From Streptomyces sp. DvalAA-43 (GTDB taxonomy: Bacteria; Actinomycetota; Actinomycetes; Streptomycetales; Streptomycetaceae), in the NCBI RefSeq assembly GCF_900091725.1, contig NZ_FMBW01000054.1, positions 124,001-188,000 on the forward strand: a DNA stretch of 64,000 nt, read 5' to 3'. Positions 15,086-25,031 of the stretch are shown here, piece after piece. A program made the position numbers and the translations under genes. The stretch's first letter is position 1, and every line of letters starts with the position of its first letter. The notes under the pieces were generated by a model. That model worked only from the letters and a program-made list of their open reading frames with translations. It was not told the DNA's origin and did not search any database.

Positions 15086-17215
15086 TCATAACCGACTTGT
15101 GTTCGACGGGGGAGCGTCCGGCGGCGACAGCGAGGGGCCGATCTCGCACCACACCGCCTTGCCCTCGCCGCGGGGTTCGATGCCCCAGCGCACGGCGACG
15201 GCATCCAGCAGCAGCAGACCCCGCCCCGAGGTCGCCGTTTCGCCCGGACTGCGACGCCGCGGCCAGGCGCTGGAGCGGTCCTGCACGGACAGCCGGACCC
15301 GCCGTACGGGTTCCGGCAGCACCTCCAGAGTGAGCACCGCGCCGCCTTCCGTGTGCAGCAGTACGTTCACCAGCAGCTCGCCGGTCACCAGCTCGGCGTC
15401 GTCCGCGAGTTCGGCCATGTCCCAGTCGGTCAGGGCCTGGCGCACGATGGTGCGGGCGTCGGACAGCCCCTCCGGATCCGCCTGGTGGATGTACTGGTGC
15501 AACCGGGGGGCCCTGGGCGAACCGGGGTCCGGGCTGCGCCGGAGGACCAGAAGGGCCACGTCGTCCCCCGACCCCCAACGCTCCCAGAGCCGGTCCGACA
15601 GATGGTCGGCCAGGGCCTGGGCGCTCGCAGGCCCGGCACCCACCTCGGTGATCAGCGCCTGCACGCCCGTGTCGATGTCGGCCCCCGGCTCCTCCACCAG
15701 TCCATCGGTGTACAGGACGAGAGTCTCGCCCGGCACCAGGTCCAGCCGGGTCTCCGGGAACTCCTCGTCCTCGAAGTCCGTCGAGATACCCAGGGGCAGA
15801 CCGCCCCGCACATGAGGGCTGCCGACCCGGCCGTCCATATGCCGGATCAGCGGGCCGAAATGCCCGGCCCGGACCACGCGCAGGGTCCCCGAAGCGAGAT
15901 CGACCTGGGCGTACGTACAGGTCGCGAAGCGGTCCGTGTCCAGTTCGGCCAGGAAGCGTGAGGCACGGGCCAGCACCGTCGAAGGAGGGTGCCCCTCGCC
16001 CGCGTACGCACGCAGTGCGATGCGCAACTGACCCATGATGGCGGCAGCGTGCGTATCGTGCCCCTGCACGTCACCGACCACGATCCCGAACCGGTTCTTG
16101 GGCAGTGCGATCACGTCGTACCAGTCGCCGCCGACCTGGCGTCCGCTCCAGGCGGCGTGGTAGCGCACAGCGATTTCTCCGCCCTCGATCTCCTGGATGC
16201 GCCGCGGCAGCATCGCCGACTGGAGACCGGTGGCGAATTCACGCTCCTCGTCGAAGAGTTTCGCGCGTTGCAGGGACTGCGCCACGATGGCGGCCAGCCC
16301 CAGGCACAGATTGCGCTCATCCGCGTTGAAGGACGTGTTGTCGCGGTAGAAGAGGGCCAGTGTGCCGAGGGAACGCGCCTGGGCGACGAGGGGCAGATAG
16401 GCGGCGGCCCGGAATCTCAGCCGGTCGGCACAGGGGGCCAGTACGGGGTAGCGCTGGACGAGGGCCGAGACCGAGGTCAGGAACCTGGGCCGACCGCTGA
16501 GAACGGTGTCCGCCAGCGGGAACCGCCGGTCCAGCCCCGCGTCCCCGAGCGCGTCGATCGCCTCCAATGAATCGCCGCTCAGAGCGACGCTCAGCGTGGT
16601 GTTCTCGACCAGACCGAGCGAGAGGCCGTCCGCCCCGAGCCGGGCCAGCGCTCCAGGCCCGGTGAGCGCGGCGGTCACATCATCGACGGTCACCGCATGT
16701 GACAGCGCGCTGGTTGTGCGTTCAACGATGCTCGTCTGCCTTTGTCGCCGTTTCTCCAGGTCGAGCACGAAGGCCGAATGGGTGACCTCCGCGGTGGCGT
16801 CCTGCACCACCCCGATGACCCGCTGCACCTGGCCGTCGTCGCTGCGCAGTATGCGCGCCTGGATGTGGGTCCACTGGTCCCGGCCGTCGGCCGTCGGCAC
16901 CAGGAAATGCACGCTGTACGAACTGCGTCCGGTCTTGATCGCCTCGTCGATCGCCATGTCGAGACGGGTGCGTTCCGACGGTTCGAGCCGTTCCAGCAGG
17001 GTTTCCAGCCGTGAATCGAAGGTCTGCGGGTCCAGGCCGAACACCAGCAGCCCGGCGTCGTCCATGTCGAGTGTCCCGGCCTCCACGTTCCACTCGAAGC
17101 TGCCCGTCCGGTTCATGGCAAGTCGCTGGGCCGTGGAACTCTCGCCGTTCGGTGTTCTGTCGATCAGCAGGCGTGGCGGGACGGAAGTGCTCGGTTGCTG
17201 GTCGTGATCGGTCAT
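15086..17215 (-). CDS. PAS-GAF-SpoIIE phosphatase with C-terminal anti-sigma-type ATPase, 709 aa
   Basis: ATG 17215 has GGAG upstream. Domains in order: PAS-like (about 35-150, with GSFEWNVEAGTLDMDD), GAF (about 165-330, with AAYLPLVAQARSLGTLALFY), PP2C/SpoIIE phosphatase (about 340-550; metal motifs VGGDWYD near 361 and GDVQGHD near 382; GDDVALLVLRR at the end), and a GHKL/HATPase_c domain (about 580-700; N-box ELLVNVLLHTEG, G-box GRGLLLLDAVAVRWG). Such proteins dephosphorylate anti-anti-sigma factors and bind or phosphorylate partners in sigma-factor switching. Streptomyces encodes dozens; the partner here is unknown. Confidence 0.92.
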   Translation of the reverse strand: MTDHDQQPSTSVPPRLLIDRTPNGESSTAQRLAMNRTGSFEWNVEAGTLDMDDAGLLVFGLDPQTFDSRLETLLERLEPSERTRLDMAIDEAIKTGRSSYSVHFLVPTADGRDQWTHIQARILRSDDGQVQRVIGVVQDATAEVTHSAFVLDLEKRRQRQTSIVERTTSALSHAVTVDDVTAALTGPGALARLGADGLSLGLVENTTLSVALSGDSLEAIDALGDAGLDRRFPLADTVLSGRPRFLTSVSALVQRYPVLAPCADRLRFRAAAYLPLVAQARSLGTLALFYRDNTSFNADERNLCLGLAAIVAQSLQRAKLFDEEREFATGLQSAMLPRRIQEIEGGEIAVRYHAAWSGRQVGGDWYDVIALPKNRFGIVVGDVQGHDTHAAAIMGQLRIALRAYAGEGHPPSTVLARASRFLAELDTDRFATCTYAQVDLASGTLRVVRAGHFGPLIRHMDGRVGSPHVRGGLPLGISTDFEDEEFPETRLDLVPGETLVLYTDGLVEEPGADIDTGVQALITEVGAGPASAQALADHLSDRLWERWGSGDDVALLVLRRSPDPGSPRAPRLHQYIHQADPEGLSDARTIVRQALTDWDMAELADDAELVTGELLVNVLLHTEGGAVLTLEVLPEPVRRVRLSVQDRSSAWPRRRSPGETATSGRGLLLLDAVAVRWGIEPRGEGKAVWCEIGPSLSPPDAPPSNTSRL

Positions 17216-17456
17216 TCCTGCTCCGGAGGTCGCCGGGCGGGGCTGCGGACGACATGGCCCGAACCGGGTCACTCAATTGTCGAACCGGTTCCGGCAGGTT
17301 GCCACAGCGGAGACCCGGCGCATTCCGGCCGGAAAGCCGGACCGGTCGCACTCGGACCCCTGCCGTCCCGCTACGGACCGCGCCCCGGACAATGGCGGCG
17401 GAAGATCGTCCGCGAACGGCGGTCGATACGGCACAGGGGCTGACCGGAGCGCATAC

Positions 17457-18530
17457 ATGAACCACGAGGATCCCGTTCTGCTGCACACCGAGGGACGAGT
17501 CCGGCACATCGTCCTCAACCGTCCACGCGCCCTGAACGCGCTGAATCACGCCATGGTCGTGCGCGTCGGCGCGGCACTCGCCGACGCGGAGCGCGACGAC
17601 TCCATCACCGCGGTCCTGATCACCGGGGCGGGAGAGCGCGGTCTCTGCGCGGGCGGCGATATCCGGACGATCCATGACGACGCCCGAGCCGGCGGCGGTA
17701 CATCGTTGGACTTCTGGCGCGACGAGTACCGGCTCAATGCCCGTATCGCCCGATTCCCCAAGCCCTACGTCGCGATCATGGACGGCATCGTGATGGGCGG
17801 CGGTGTCGGTATCTCCGCCCACGGCGACATCCGCGTCGTCACCGAACGCTCCCGCATCGCCATGCCCGAGACCGGCATCGGATTCGTTCCGGACGTCGGT
17901 GGCACCCATCTGCTCGGTGCGGCGCCCGGTGAGCTCGGCATCCATCTGGCACTCACCGCGGACGCGGTCGGCGCCGCCGATGCGCTGCTGTGCGGGCTCG
18001 CCGACCATTTCGTACCGTCGCAGCGCCTCGCCGGCCTCACCGAGGACCTCGCCGACTGCGGTACGGGTGCCGAGATCGAGGAGACGGTGCGGCGGTACGC
18101 CTCACCCGCACCGCAGGGTGAACTGGCCGCGCACCGTGAGTGGATCGACTCCTGCTACCGGGCGGATACGGTGGAGGAGATCATCGAACGGCTCGACCGC
18201 AGTGGCGTCCCCGCCGCCAAGGAGGCCGCCGAAGCCATCCTCGGCAAATCGCCCACCGCGCTGAAGGTGACCCTCGCCGCGCTCCGCGGGGCACGCGGGC
18301 TCGGCAGTCTGGAGGCCGTGCTCGACCAGGAGTACCGGACCTCGTGCACCGCCTTCACCAGGCCGGATCTGGTGGAAGGCGTGCGTGCCCAGATCATCGA
18401 CAAGGACCGCGACCCCCGGTGGAGCCCGGCGTCCCTCGCCGAGGTCACCGAGGCCGACGTGGCGCTCTTCTTCGCCCCACTGGGCGCCCGTGAACTCGGT
18501 CTGGCCGCCACTCCCGGGGCGACGGACTGA
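17457..18530 (+). CDS. Enoyl-CoA hydratase/isomerase family, probable 3-hydroxyisobutyryl-CoA hydrolase, 357 aa
   Basis: ATG with GGAG eight bases upstream. The crotonase core is clear: LNRPRALNALN, the oxyanion-hole segment ERGLCAGGDIR, and IVMGGGVGISAHGDIRVVTE with MPETGIGFVPDVGGTHLLG. Length (357 residues) and the C-terminal extension match 3-hydroxyisobutyryl-CoA hydrolases of valine degradation rather than simple hydratases of about 260 residues. It would release 3-hydroxyisobutyrate from its CoA ester. The gene stands alone, divergent from the phosphatase gene. Confidence 0.88.
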   Translation: MNHEDPVLLHTEGRVRHIVLNRPRALNALNHAMVVRVGAALADAERDDSITAVLITGAGERGLCAGGDIRTIHDDARAGGGTSLDFWRDEYRLNARIARFPKPYVAIMDGIVMGGGVGISAHGDIRVVTERSRIAMPETGIGFVPDVGGTHLLGAAPGELGIHLALTADAVGAADALLCGLADHFVPSQRLAGLTEDLADCGTGAEIEETVRRYASPAPQGELAAHREWIDSCYRADTVEEIIERLDRSGVPAAKEAAEAILGKSPTALKVTLAALRGARGLGSLEAVLDQEYRTSCTAFTRPDLVEGVRAQIIDKDRDPRWSPASLAEVTEADVALFFAPLGARELGLAATPGATD

Positions 18531-18587
18531 AGCGGAGGGAGCCGGACCGGGACGGACCGCGGCGGAGTGCGGGTCCGCGTACGGGAC

Positions 18588-20051
18588 TCACAGGTCGTTC
18601 GGTCCGTCGACCACGCGGAAGGGGACCCCGAGCAGGTCGGCCGCGGCCTTGAGGTCCTTGGCGCGATGGCCGGTGCACAGCGTCCAGTGGTGACCGACGC
18701 CGGTCGAGGACCAGGCATCGGTCCACTCGCCGGGGTCGAAGCCGAAGTCGACCCGGGACGTGGTGTTGCCGATCTCCAGCAGCGGTCCCGGGACGACCTC
18801 GCCCTCGGAGGCGATGAAGGTGAAGGTGCCGTCGGCCTCCTGCCCGATGCCGAACGTGGTGACCGGGCCGTGTCGGACGTCGAATTCCACGCTCACGCCC
18901 CAGCCCCGCTTGCCGTGGTAGACCCCCAGCCCCCGCAGCAGTGGATCCTTGGCGCTGATGGCCAGGTGAGCGGGGCCGTCGTGGCCCATCTCGACGACCC
19001 GGTCGCGGAAATCGAGGGCCTGGAGTTCGGTGAAGGAGCCGCCGGCGCCGAGGGTGTCGGCGATCAGCATGGCGAGGCTGGTGCGCAGTTCGTACTCACC
19101 GGCCATCGGGATGCCACGCGCGGTCAGCAGCGACGCACCGAGGATCATGCCGGCGCCGAGTCGCTCGTGCACCTCGCCCTCCAGGCCGCGGTGGTAATAG
19201 GCGAGGCTGTCGAGCGCGAAGTCCTCGACGAGCCGGTCCAGTCCGACCGAGACCCGCGCCGCCCAGGCGAGGTCGTCCTCGTCGACGGAGGCATCGAGAG
19301 TGAAGACCGTACGTGCGAGCGCGACGCGGTCGGCCGCCGCGCCGTCCGTCACGGCGGCGACCCGGACCCGCAGGTCGTCGAATTCCAGGACTTCGACATG
19401 CCCCCCGAACTGAGTGGAGACGAGCGTCATGTCGGTGGAGACGTCGAGCATGCCGGGGTAGAGATGACCCATCAGGCCGTGCCGGCCGTGGCGCAGCGCG
19501 CCACACACCTGAGCGGCACGGATCCAGCGGCGGATCCGGTTCCAGGCGTTCTCGTCGCCCAGGTGGCCCGAGACGGAGCGGAAGGGGATCCCGCCGCGCC
19601 GGAACACATTGGCCACCTCCGGCAGCGGACACTGTCCGCAGTACGCCAGCCACTTGCCCGTGTCGGTGTCCGGATGGTCCATCGCCTCGGTCGGCTGGAG
19701 GTCGATGACCAGCACCGGAGCATGCGTGCGCTGGGCGATCGGCAGCACCATCGACGCGGTGAGATAGGTCGTCAGAAACGTCACGACGAGGTCGCAGTCG
19801 GCCGTCCGCAGCCGTTCCGCGGCCTTCGCGGCCTCCTGAGGATCGGAGATGAAACCGGCGTCGACGACCTCGCAGCCCATCTCCTCGAACCGCCCGGTCA
19901 CCGAGCGGGCCGACTCCCGCAACCGGTCGAGCAGCCCCGGGAACTGCGGCCAGTACGCACCGAGTCCGCCGGACACCAGACCGACACGGGTACGGCGGCG
20001 CGTGGTGCGGGCGAGTACACCGTCGAGCACGGCGGGGGATACATCAGTCAT
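18588..20051 (-). CDS. L-fucose/L-arabinose isomerase family protein, 487 aa
   Basis: ATG 20051 with GGAGGAAGG upstream. The N-terminal Rossmann-like part (GLVSGGLGAYWPQFPGLLDRL, CDLVVTFLTTYLTASMVLPIAQ) and the C-terminal half (HHWTLCTGH) fit the fucose/arabinose isomerase fold. It is the last gene of the rhamnose operon, 85 bp after rhamnulokinase. Since a dedicated rhamnose isomerase is encoded first in the operon, this one may handle a related deoxy- or aldopentose sugar. The catalytic residues were not verified individually. Confidence 0.8.
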   Translation of the reverse strand: MTDVSPAVLDGVLARTTRRRTRVGLVSGGLGAYWPQFPGLLDRLRESARSVTGRFEEMGCEVVDAGFISDPQEAAKAAERLRTADCDLVVTFLTTYLTASMVLPIAQRTHAPVLVIDLQPTEAMDHPDTDTGKWLAYCGQCPLPEVANVFRRGGIPFRSVSGHLGDENAWNRIRRWIRAAQVCGALRHGRHGLMGHLYPGMLDVSTDMTLVSTQFGGHVEVLEFDDLRVRVAAVTDGAAADRVALARTVFTLDASVDEDDLAWAARVSVGLDRLVEDFALDSLAYYHRGLEGEVHERLGAGMILGASLLTARGIPMAGEYELRTSLAMLIADTLGAGGSFTELQALDFRDRVVEMGHDGPAHLAISAKDPLLRGLGVYHGKRGWGVSVEFDVRHGPVTTFGIGQEADGTFTFIASEGEVVPGPLLEIGNTTSRVDFGFDPGEWTDAWSSTGVGHHWTLCTGHRAKDLKAAADLLGVPFRVVDGPNDL

Positions 20052-20136
20052 GACTTTCCTTCCTCCGGTTCCGTCGAGGGCCCGAGTCGCCTGGTGGGGC
20101 GCCCGGTCTCCCTGCCGAGGGCAGGGCCGTACGAGC

Positions 20137-21615
20137 TCAGGTCCGTTCCAGCCGCGCGGCAGCCCGGTCCCAGGCCCGCTGGTCCCCCTGCGGGGTGTAG
20201 TGGCGCAGTCCCTGGGTCCGTGCCACCAGGCGCCGCATGTCCGCGAGGTCGCCCACCAGCCCATGGGCGCGTGCCTGCACCAGGATGTTGCCGAGCGCGG
20301 TCGCCTCGGCCGGACCGGCCGTGACGGGCAGCCCCGTGGCGTCCGCCGTCCACTGGCACAGGAGCTCGTTGCGCGAACCCCCGCCGACGACATGGACTCG
20401 GTCCGGCTCCCGCCCGGCAAGGCCCGCTGCCTCCCGTAATGTCCTGCGATGGGCCAGCGCCAGGCTCTCCAGCACACATCGGACATAGCCGCCGGGACTG
20501 TCGGGCGGCACCTGCCCGCTGCTCACGAGCTGGGCGTCGATACGCGACGGCATGTCACCCGGCGCGAGGAACGCCTCGTCGTCGGGATCGATCAACGCCG
20601 CGAACGGCCGGGCACGGGCCGCCTCCGCGAGCAGCACGTCCAGGCCCGAAGCCTCGCCCCGCGCGTCCCAGGTCCGGCGGCACTCCTCCAGCAGCCACAT
20701 CCCCATGATGTTGCGGAGATAGCGGACGGTGCCGTCCACCCCGCGCTCATTGGTGAAGTTCGCCGCGCGGGACTCCTCCGTCAGCACCGGAGCCGACAGT
20801 TCGAGCCCCGCCAACGACCACGTACCGCAGGACACATAGGCGAACCCGGGCCCGGTCGCGGGGACCGCGGCGACCGCCGACGCCGTGTCGTGCGAGGCGA
20901 CGGTCGTCACCGGCGTCCCGGCTGGCAGGCCCGTGTACTCGGCGACGTGCGGCAGCAGCGTCCCCGCCGGATCACCCGGCTCACGCAACGGCGGAAACCA
21001 GGAACGCTCCAGACCCAGCCGGGCGATCAGCGCGTCGGACCAGCCGCCGGCCGACGCGTCGAACAGCCCCGTCGTCGACGCATTGGTAATCTCCGCACCT
21101 ACCACGCCGGTCAGCCAGTGCGTCAGCAGATCGGGGATCAGCAGCACCGTCCGCGCGGCACCCCACTGGGCACTCGCACGGTGCGCGGCGAGCTGGAACA
21201 CGGTGTTGAACGGCAGATGCTGCAAGCCGCTGACGGCATACAGCTCCCGCGCCCCGCACTCGGCCAGCACCCGCTCCACCGCCTTTCCGTTCCGGTCGTC
21301 CCGGTAGTGGAACGGCAGCCCGAGCAGGCCTCCGTCCGCGTCCAGGAGCCCGTAGTCGACCGCCCAGGTGTCGATGCCGACCGAGGCGATCGGACCATTG
21401 CGTGCAGCCGCTCGCATTCCGTCCAGCATCCCCTGGTACAGAGCGAGCACGTCCCACCGCAGTCCGTCCGGCAACCGGACCGGCGTATTGGCGAATCGAT
21501 GCGCTTCGGTCAGTACGAGCCGCTCCGGCCCGGCCAGGCCGGTGATCAACCGGCCGCTGGTGGCACCGAGATCCACGGCGGCGAAGACGGCCTCGCTTCG
21601 TGACGTCAGGGACAT
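20137..21615 (-). CDS. rhaB: Rhamnulokinase, 492 aa
   Basis: The ATG at 21615 (MSLTSRSEAVFAAVDLGATSGR) has GAGGG upstream. FGGY-type sugar kinase features are present: the ATP loop AVDLGATSGR, GIDTWAVDYGLLD, the VASHDTASAV region with catalytic Asp, SCGTWSL, and the C-terminal VHVVGGGSRNELLCQWTADATGLPV. Together with its neighbours this identifies rhamnulokinase, which phosphorylates L-rhamnulose at C1. It sits 88 bp after the aldolase/dehydrogenase stop in the same operon. Cytoplasmic. Confidence 0.9.
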   Translation of the reverse strand: MSLTSRSEAVFAAVDLGATSGRLITGLAGPERLVLTEAHRFANTPVRLPDGLRWDVLALYQGMLDGMRAAARNGPIASVGIDTWAVDYGLLDADGGLLGLPFHYRDDRNGKAVERVLAECGARELYAVSGLQHLPFNTVFQLAAHRASAQWGAARTVLLIPDLLTHWLTGVVGAEITNASTTGLFDASAGGWSDALIARLGLERSWFPPLREPGDPAGTLLPHVAEYTGLPAGTPVTTVASHDTASAVAAVPATGPGFAYVSCGTWSLAGLELSAPVLTEESRAANFTNERGVDGTVRYLRNIMGMWLLEECRRTWDARGEASGLDVLLAEAARARPFAALIDPDDEAFLAPGDMPSRIDAQLVSSGQVPPDSPGGYVRCVLESLALAHRRTLREAAGLAGREPDRVHVVGGGSRNELLCQWTADATGLPVTAGPAEATALGNILVQARAHGLVGDLADMRRLVARTQGLRHYTPQGDQRAWDRAAARLERT

Positions 21616-21703
21616 GGAACCCTCATCCGGGAGACCGCGGAAGACCAGGACATCTCGGGTACGCGCGGCGTCGCGGGACCCGGGGCCGGCGCCGGAAAGC
21701 GGG

Positions 21704-23749
21704 TCATCGGAGGAAAGCCGCCGCCACACCGGCATCGACAGGAACATGAAGCCCCGTCGTGTGCGTGAGGTCCCCGCCGGTCAGCGCGAACACGGCGTTG
21801 GCCACGTGCTCCGGGAGCACCTCGCGCTTGAGGAGGGTCCGCTGGGCGTAGAACTCGCCGAGCTTCTCCTCCTCGATCCCGTACGTCGCCGCTCGCTGGG
21901 CGCCCCAGCCGCCCGCGAAGATCCCCGAACCGCGCACCACACCGTCCGGGTTGATGCCGTTGACCCGGATGCCGTGCTCGCCCAGCTCGGCAGCGAGCAG
22001 CCGCACCTGGTGGGCCTGGTCGGCCTTGGTGGCCGAGTAGGCGATGTTGTTCGGGCCCGCGAACACAGCGTTCTTCGACGTGATGTAGACGATGTCACCA
22101 CCGAGGTTCTGTGCACTCATCACCCGGGCGGCCTCGCGCGAGACCAGGAACGAGCCGCGCGCCATGATGTCGTGCTGAAGATCCCAGTCCCGGGCCGTCG
22201 TTTCGAGCAGCGGCTTCGAGATGGAGATCCCCGCATTGTTCACGACGAGATCCACACCGCCGAACGCCAGCACGGCTGCCCGGAACGCGCCGACGATCTG
22301 CTCCTCACTGGTCACATCGACCGTCACGGCGACAGCCTTGTCGGAGCCGCCGAGTTCCTGCGCCACCGAGGCGGCGTTCTCCGCGTCGATGTCCGCGACG
22401 ACGACACAGGCGCCCTCCGCGGCCAGCCGCTGTGCGACGGCCCTGCCGATGCCGGACCCCGCACCGGTGACCAGCGCCACCCGGGTGGCCAGCGGTTTCG
22501 GCCTCGGCATCCGGCGCAGCTTGGCCTCCTCCAGCTCCCAGTACTCGATCCGGAACTTCTCGGACTCCTCGATCGGTGCGTAGGACGAGACGGCCTCGGC
22601 GCCACGCATCACATGGATGGCATTGAGGTAGAACTCCCCGGCGACCCGGGCCGTCTGCTTGTCCTTGCCGAAGGAGAACATGCCGACCCCGGGCACCAGC
22701 ACGATAGCCGGATCCGCGCCGCGCATCGCGGGGGAGTCGGGGGAGGCATGGCGCTCGTAGTACGCGCGATACGCCTCCCGGTATTCTCCGTGCAGTTCCC
22801 TGAGCCGCGCCGCCGCCTCGTCCAACGGGGCATCCGCGCGCAGATCGAGCACCAACGGCCTGACCTTGGTACGGAGGAAATGGTCCGGGCAGGAGGTGCC
22901 CAGGGAGGCAAGCCGCGGATGTCCGGTGCGGGCGAGGAAGTCCAGCACCGGCTCCGTGTCGGTGAAGTGGCCCACCTGAGGGCGGTCGGTGGAGGCCAGG
23001 CTCCGGATCAGCGGGGCGAGCGCGGCCGCACGCTCCCGGCGCCGCTCCTCGGGCAGCGGCTCCCGGCCCGCCCATGCGGGGCCGAACGGTTCGGCCCTGC
23101 CCCGTTCATGGAGGAAGGCCTCGGCGGTACGGATCATCCAGAGAGCGTTGTGCTCGCACTCCTCGGACGTCTCGCCCCAGGCCGTGATGCCATGGCCGCC
23201 GAGGATCACCCCGACGGCCCGCGGGCTGGCCTCCTTGACCGCGGCGATGTCCAGACCGAGCTGGAACCCCGGCCTGCGCCAGCCCACCCAGGCCACCTTG
23301 TCGCCGAAGCACTCCGCGGTCAGTTTCTCCCCGTCGGCCGCACACGCCAGCGCGATCCCCGAGTCCGGATGCAGATGGTCGACATGAGCGGCCTCGACCA
23401 GGGCATGCATCGCCGTGTCGATGGACGGGGCCGCACCGCCCTTGCCGTGGAGGCAGTGGTCGAAGGCCGGCACCATCTCGTCCTCGCGCTCCACGCCCGG
23501 GTACACGTCCTTGAGCGCGCGCACCCGGTCCAGGCGCAGTACGGCGAGCCCGGCCTCGGTCAGCGTGCCGAGGTCACCACCCGAACCCTTGACCCACAGC
23601 AGTTCGGTGTCGCCGCCGGTGACCGGGTCGGTGCCGGTGGCCTTGACCGAGGTGTTGCCACCGGCGTAGTTGGTGTTCCGGGCGTCGGCGCCGATCCGGT
23701 GGGCGCGTGCCAGGAGTGCGGCGACTTCGGCGTGCGTCGCGGAGGTCAT
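21704..23749 (-). CDS. Bifunctional rhamnulose-1-phosphate aldolase/lactaldehyde dehydrogenase, 681 aa
   Basis: Two fused domains. Residues about 1-400 are a class II aldolase: NTNYAGGNTSVK and a zinc motif HVDHLHPDS near residue 125, plus GGHGITAWG. Residues about 420-681 are a short-chain dehydrogenase with GAGSGIGR near 431, NNAGIS, and the YSATK catalytic pair near 571. Such fusions (RhaD/RhaEW type) split L-rhamnulose-1-P into DHAP and L-lactaldehyde and oxidise the latter to L-lactate with NAD+. It lies 65 bp after rhaI. The operon therefore encodes the full route from rhamnose to DHAP plus lactate. Confidence 0.92.
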   Translation of the reverse strand: MTSATHAEVAALLARAHRIGADARNTNYAGGNTSVKATGTDPVTGGDTELLWVKGSGGDLGTLTEAGLAVLRLDRVRALKDVYPGVEREDEMVPAFDHCLHGKGGAAPSIDTAMHALVEAAHVDHLHPDSGIALACAADGEKLTAECFGDKVAWVGWRRPGFQLGLDIAAVKEASPRAVGVILGGHGITAWGETSEECEHNALWMIRTAEAFLHERGRAEPFGPAWAGREPLPEERRRERAAALAPLIRSLASTDRPQVGHFTDTEPVLDFLARTGHPRLASLGTSCPDHFLRTKVRPLVLDLRADAPLDEAAARLRELHGEYREAYRAYYERHASPDSPAMRGADPAIVLVPGVGMFSFGKDKQTARVAGEFYLNAIHVMRGAEAVSSYAPIEESEKFRIEYWELEEAKLRRMPRPKPLATRVALVTGAGSGIGRAVAQRLAAEGACVVVADIDAENAASVAQELGGSDKAVAVTVDVTSEEQIVGAFRAAVLAFGGVDLVVNNAGISISKPLLETTARDWDLQHDIMARGSFLVSREAARVMSAQNLGGDIVYITSKNAVFAGPNNIAYSATKADQAHQVRLLAAELGEHGIRVNGINPDGVVRGSGIFAGGWGAQRAATYGIEEEKLGEFYAQRTLLKREVLPEHVANAVFALTGGDLTHTTGLHVPVDAGVAAAFLR

Positions 23750-23814
23750 GGGATTCCTTCGTGGTAGGGGTCCGTCTGAACCGGCCGGTGGTCGTGCGGG
23801 GGAGAGGGCGGGGC

Positions 23815-24981
23815 TCAGGCGCCCCAGCCGGCCTGCTCGCCACCGACCCGGGCGGTGGCGATCCGCTCCTGGTTGCCCGAGGCCAGATACGCGGCGAACG
23901 GGTCCCTGGCCAGGCCGAGTTCCTCACGCACCTCGGCCAGCAGCGGACGCACGTCGGTGTTGTACGCGTCCATCAGGGCGGCGTTCGCCGCCAGCACATC
24001 GCCGGACCGCTGCGCGGCACTCAGCGCCGCCATGTCGACCAGCAGCGCCTTGGCGGTCGCTTCCTGCACATTGGCGACCGACCTGATCACGGCGGGGATC
24101 TTCGCCTCGATGTTGTGACACTGGTCGAGCATGAAGTTGACGTTCGTCTCGGGCCGCAGACCGCCGTTCCTGACCACCTCGTGCATGATCCGGAACAGCT
24201 GGAACGGGTCGGCGGCCCCGGCCATCAGATCGTCGTCCGCGTAGAACCGGGAGTTGAAGTCGAACGCGCCGAGCTTTCCGGCGCGCAACAGACTGGCCAC
24301 GATGAACTCGATGTTGGTGCCCGGTGCGTGGTGCCCGGTGTCCACGACCACCTGGGCCTTCGGACCGAGAATCAGACAGTGCGCGTACGCCGTACCCCAG
24401 TCGGGCACATCGGTCGCGTAGAACGCGGGCTCGAAGAGCTTGTACTCCAGCAGCATGCGCTGATCGTCGGCCAGCCGCCCGTACACCTCGGCCAGCGCCT
24501 CTGCCAGCCGGTCCTGACGGGCGGTGATGTCGTCCTGTCCCGGGTAGTTCGTGCCGTCGGAGAACCAGAGCTTGAGATCGGGGGACCCGGTCTCGTCCAT
24601 GATGTCGACGCACTCCAGCAGATGGTCGGTGGCCTTGCGGCGCACCTTCGGATCGGGGTGGGTGACCGAACCGAGCTTGTAGTCGTCGTCCTGGAAGACG
24701 TTCGAGTTGATCGCCCCGATCCGCAGCCCGAGAGCCTCGGCGTGCCGGGTCAGCGCGGCATAGTCCTCGACCTTGTCCCACGGAATGTGCAGCGACACCT
24801 TCGGTGCCACGCCCGTGAACGCGTGCACCTGCGCCGCGTCCTCCAGCTTCTCGAACGGGTCGCGCGGCACACCCGGTTGCGCGAACACCTTGAATCGCGT
24901 CCCGGAGTTCCCGTACCCCCACGACGGCGTCTCGATGACCTGGGACTTCAGAGCTGCCTTGACGGCTGACACATCAGACAT
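23815..24981 (-). CDS. rhaI: L-rhamnose isomerase (RhaI type), 388 aa
   Basis: The start at 24981 (MSDVSAVKAALKSQ) was chosen over an upstream ATG at 25044, which overlaps the putative operator at 25032-25045. The protein is a TIM barrel of the Pseudomonas/rhizobial RhaI class: SWGYGNSGTRFKVF at the start, EYKLFEPAFYATD, VVVDTGHHAPGTN, and FDFNSRFYADDDLM supply the metal ligands (Glu, Asp, His, Asp). It converts L-rhamnose to L-rhamnulose with Mn2+ or Co2+. It is the first gene of the operon and is directly downstream of a well-formed promoter. Confidence 0.93.
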   Translation of the reverse strand: MSDVSAVKAALKSQVIETPSWGYGNSGTRFKVFAQPGVPRDPFEKLEDAAQVHAFTGVAPKVSLHIPWDKVEDYAALTRHAEALGLRIGAINSNVFQDDDYKLGSVTHPDPKVRRKATDHLLECVDIMDETGSPDLKLWFSDGTNYPGQDDITARQDRLAEALAEVYGRLADDQRMLLEYKLFEPAFYATDVPDWGTAYAHCLILGPKAQVVVDTGHHAPGTNIEFIVASLLRAGKLGAFDFNSRFYADDDLMAGAADPFQLFRIMHEVVRNGGLRPETNVNFMLDQCHNIEAKIPAVIRSVANVQEATAKALLVDMAALSAAQRSGDVLAANAALMDAYNTDVRPLLAEVREELGLARDPFAAYLASGNQERIATARVGGEQAGWGA

Positions 24982-25031
24982 GAACACCTCGTGAGCAGAG
25001 TCATCCAGTGACCGGAGACCGTTCGGATGTG

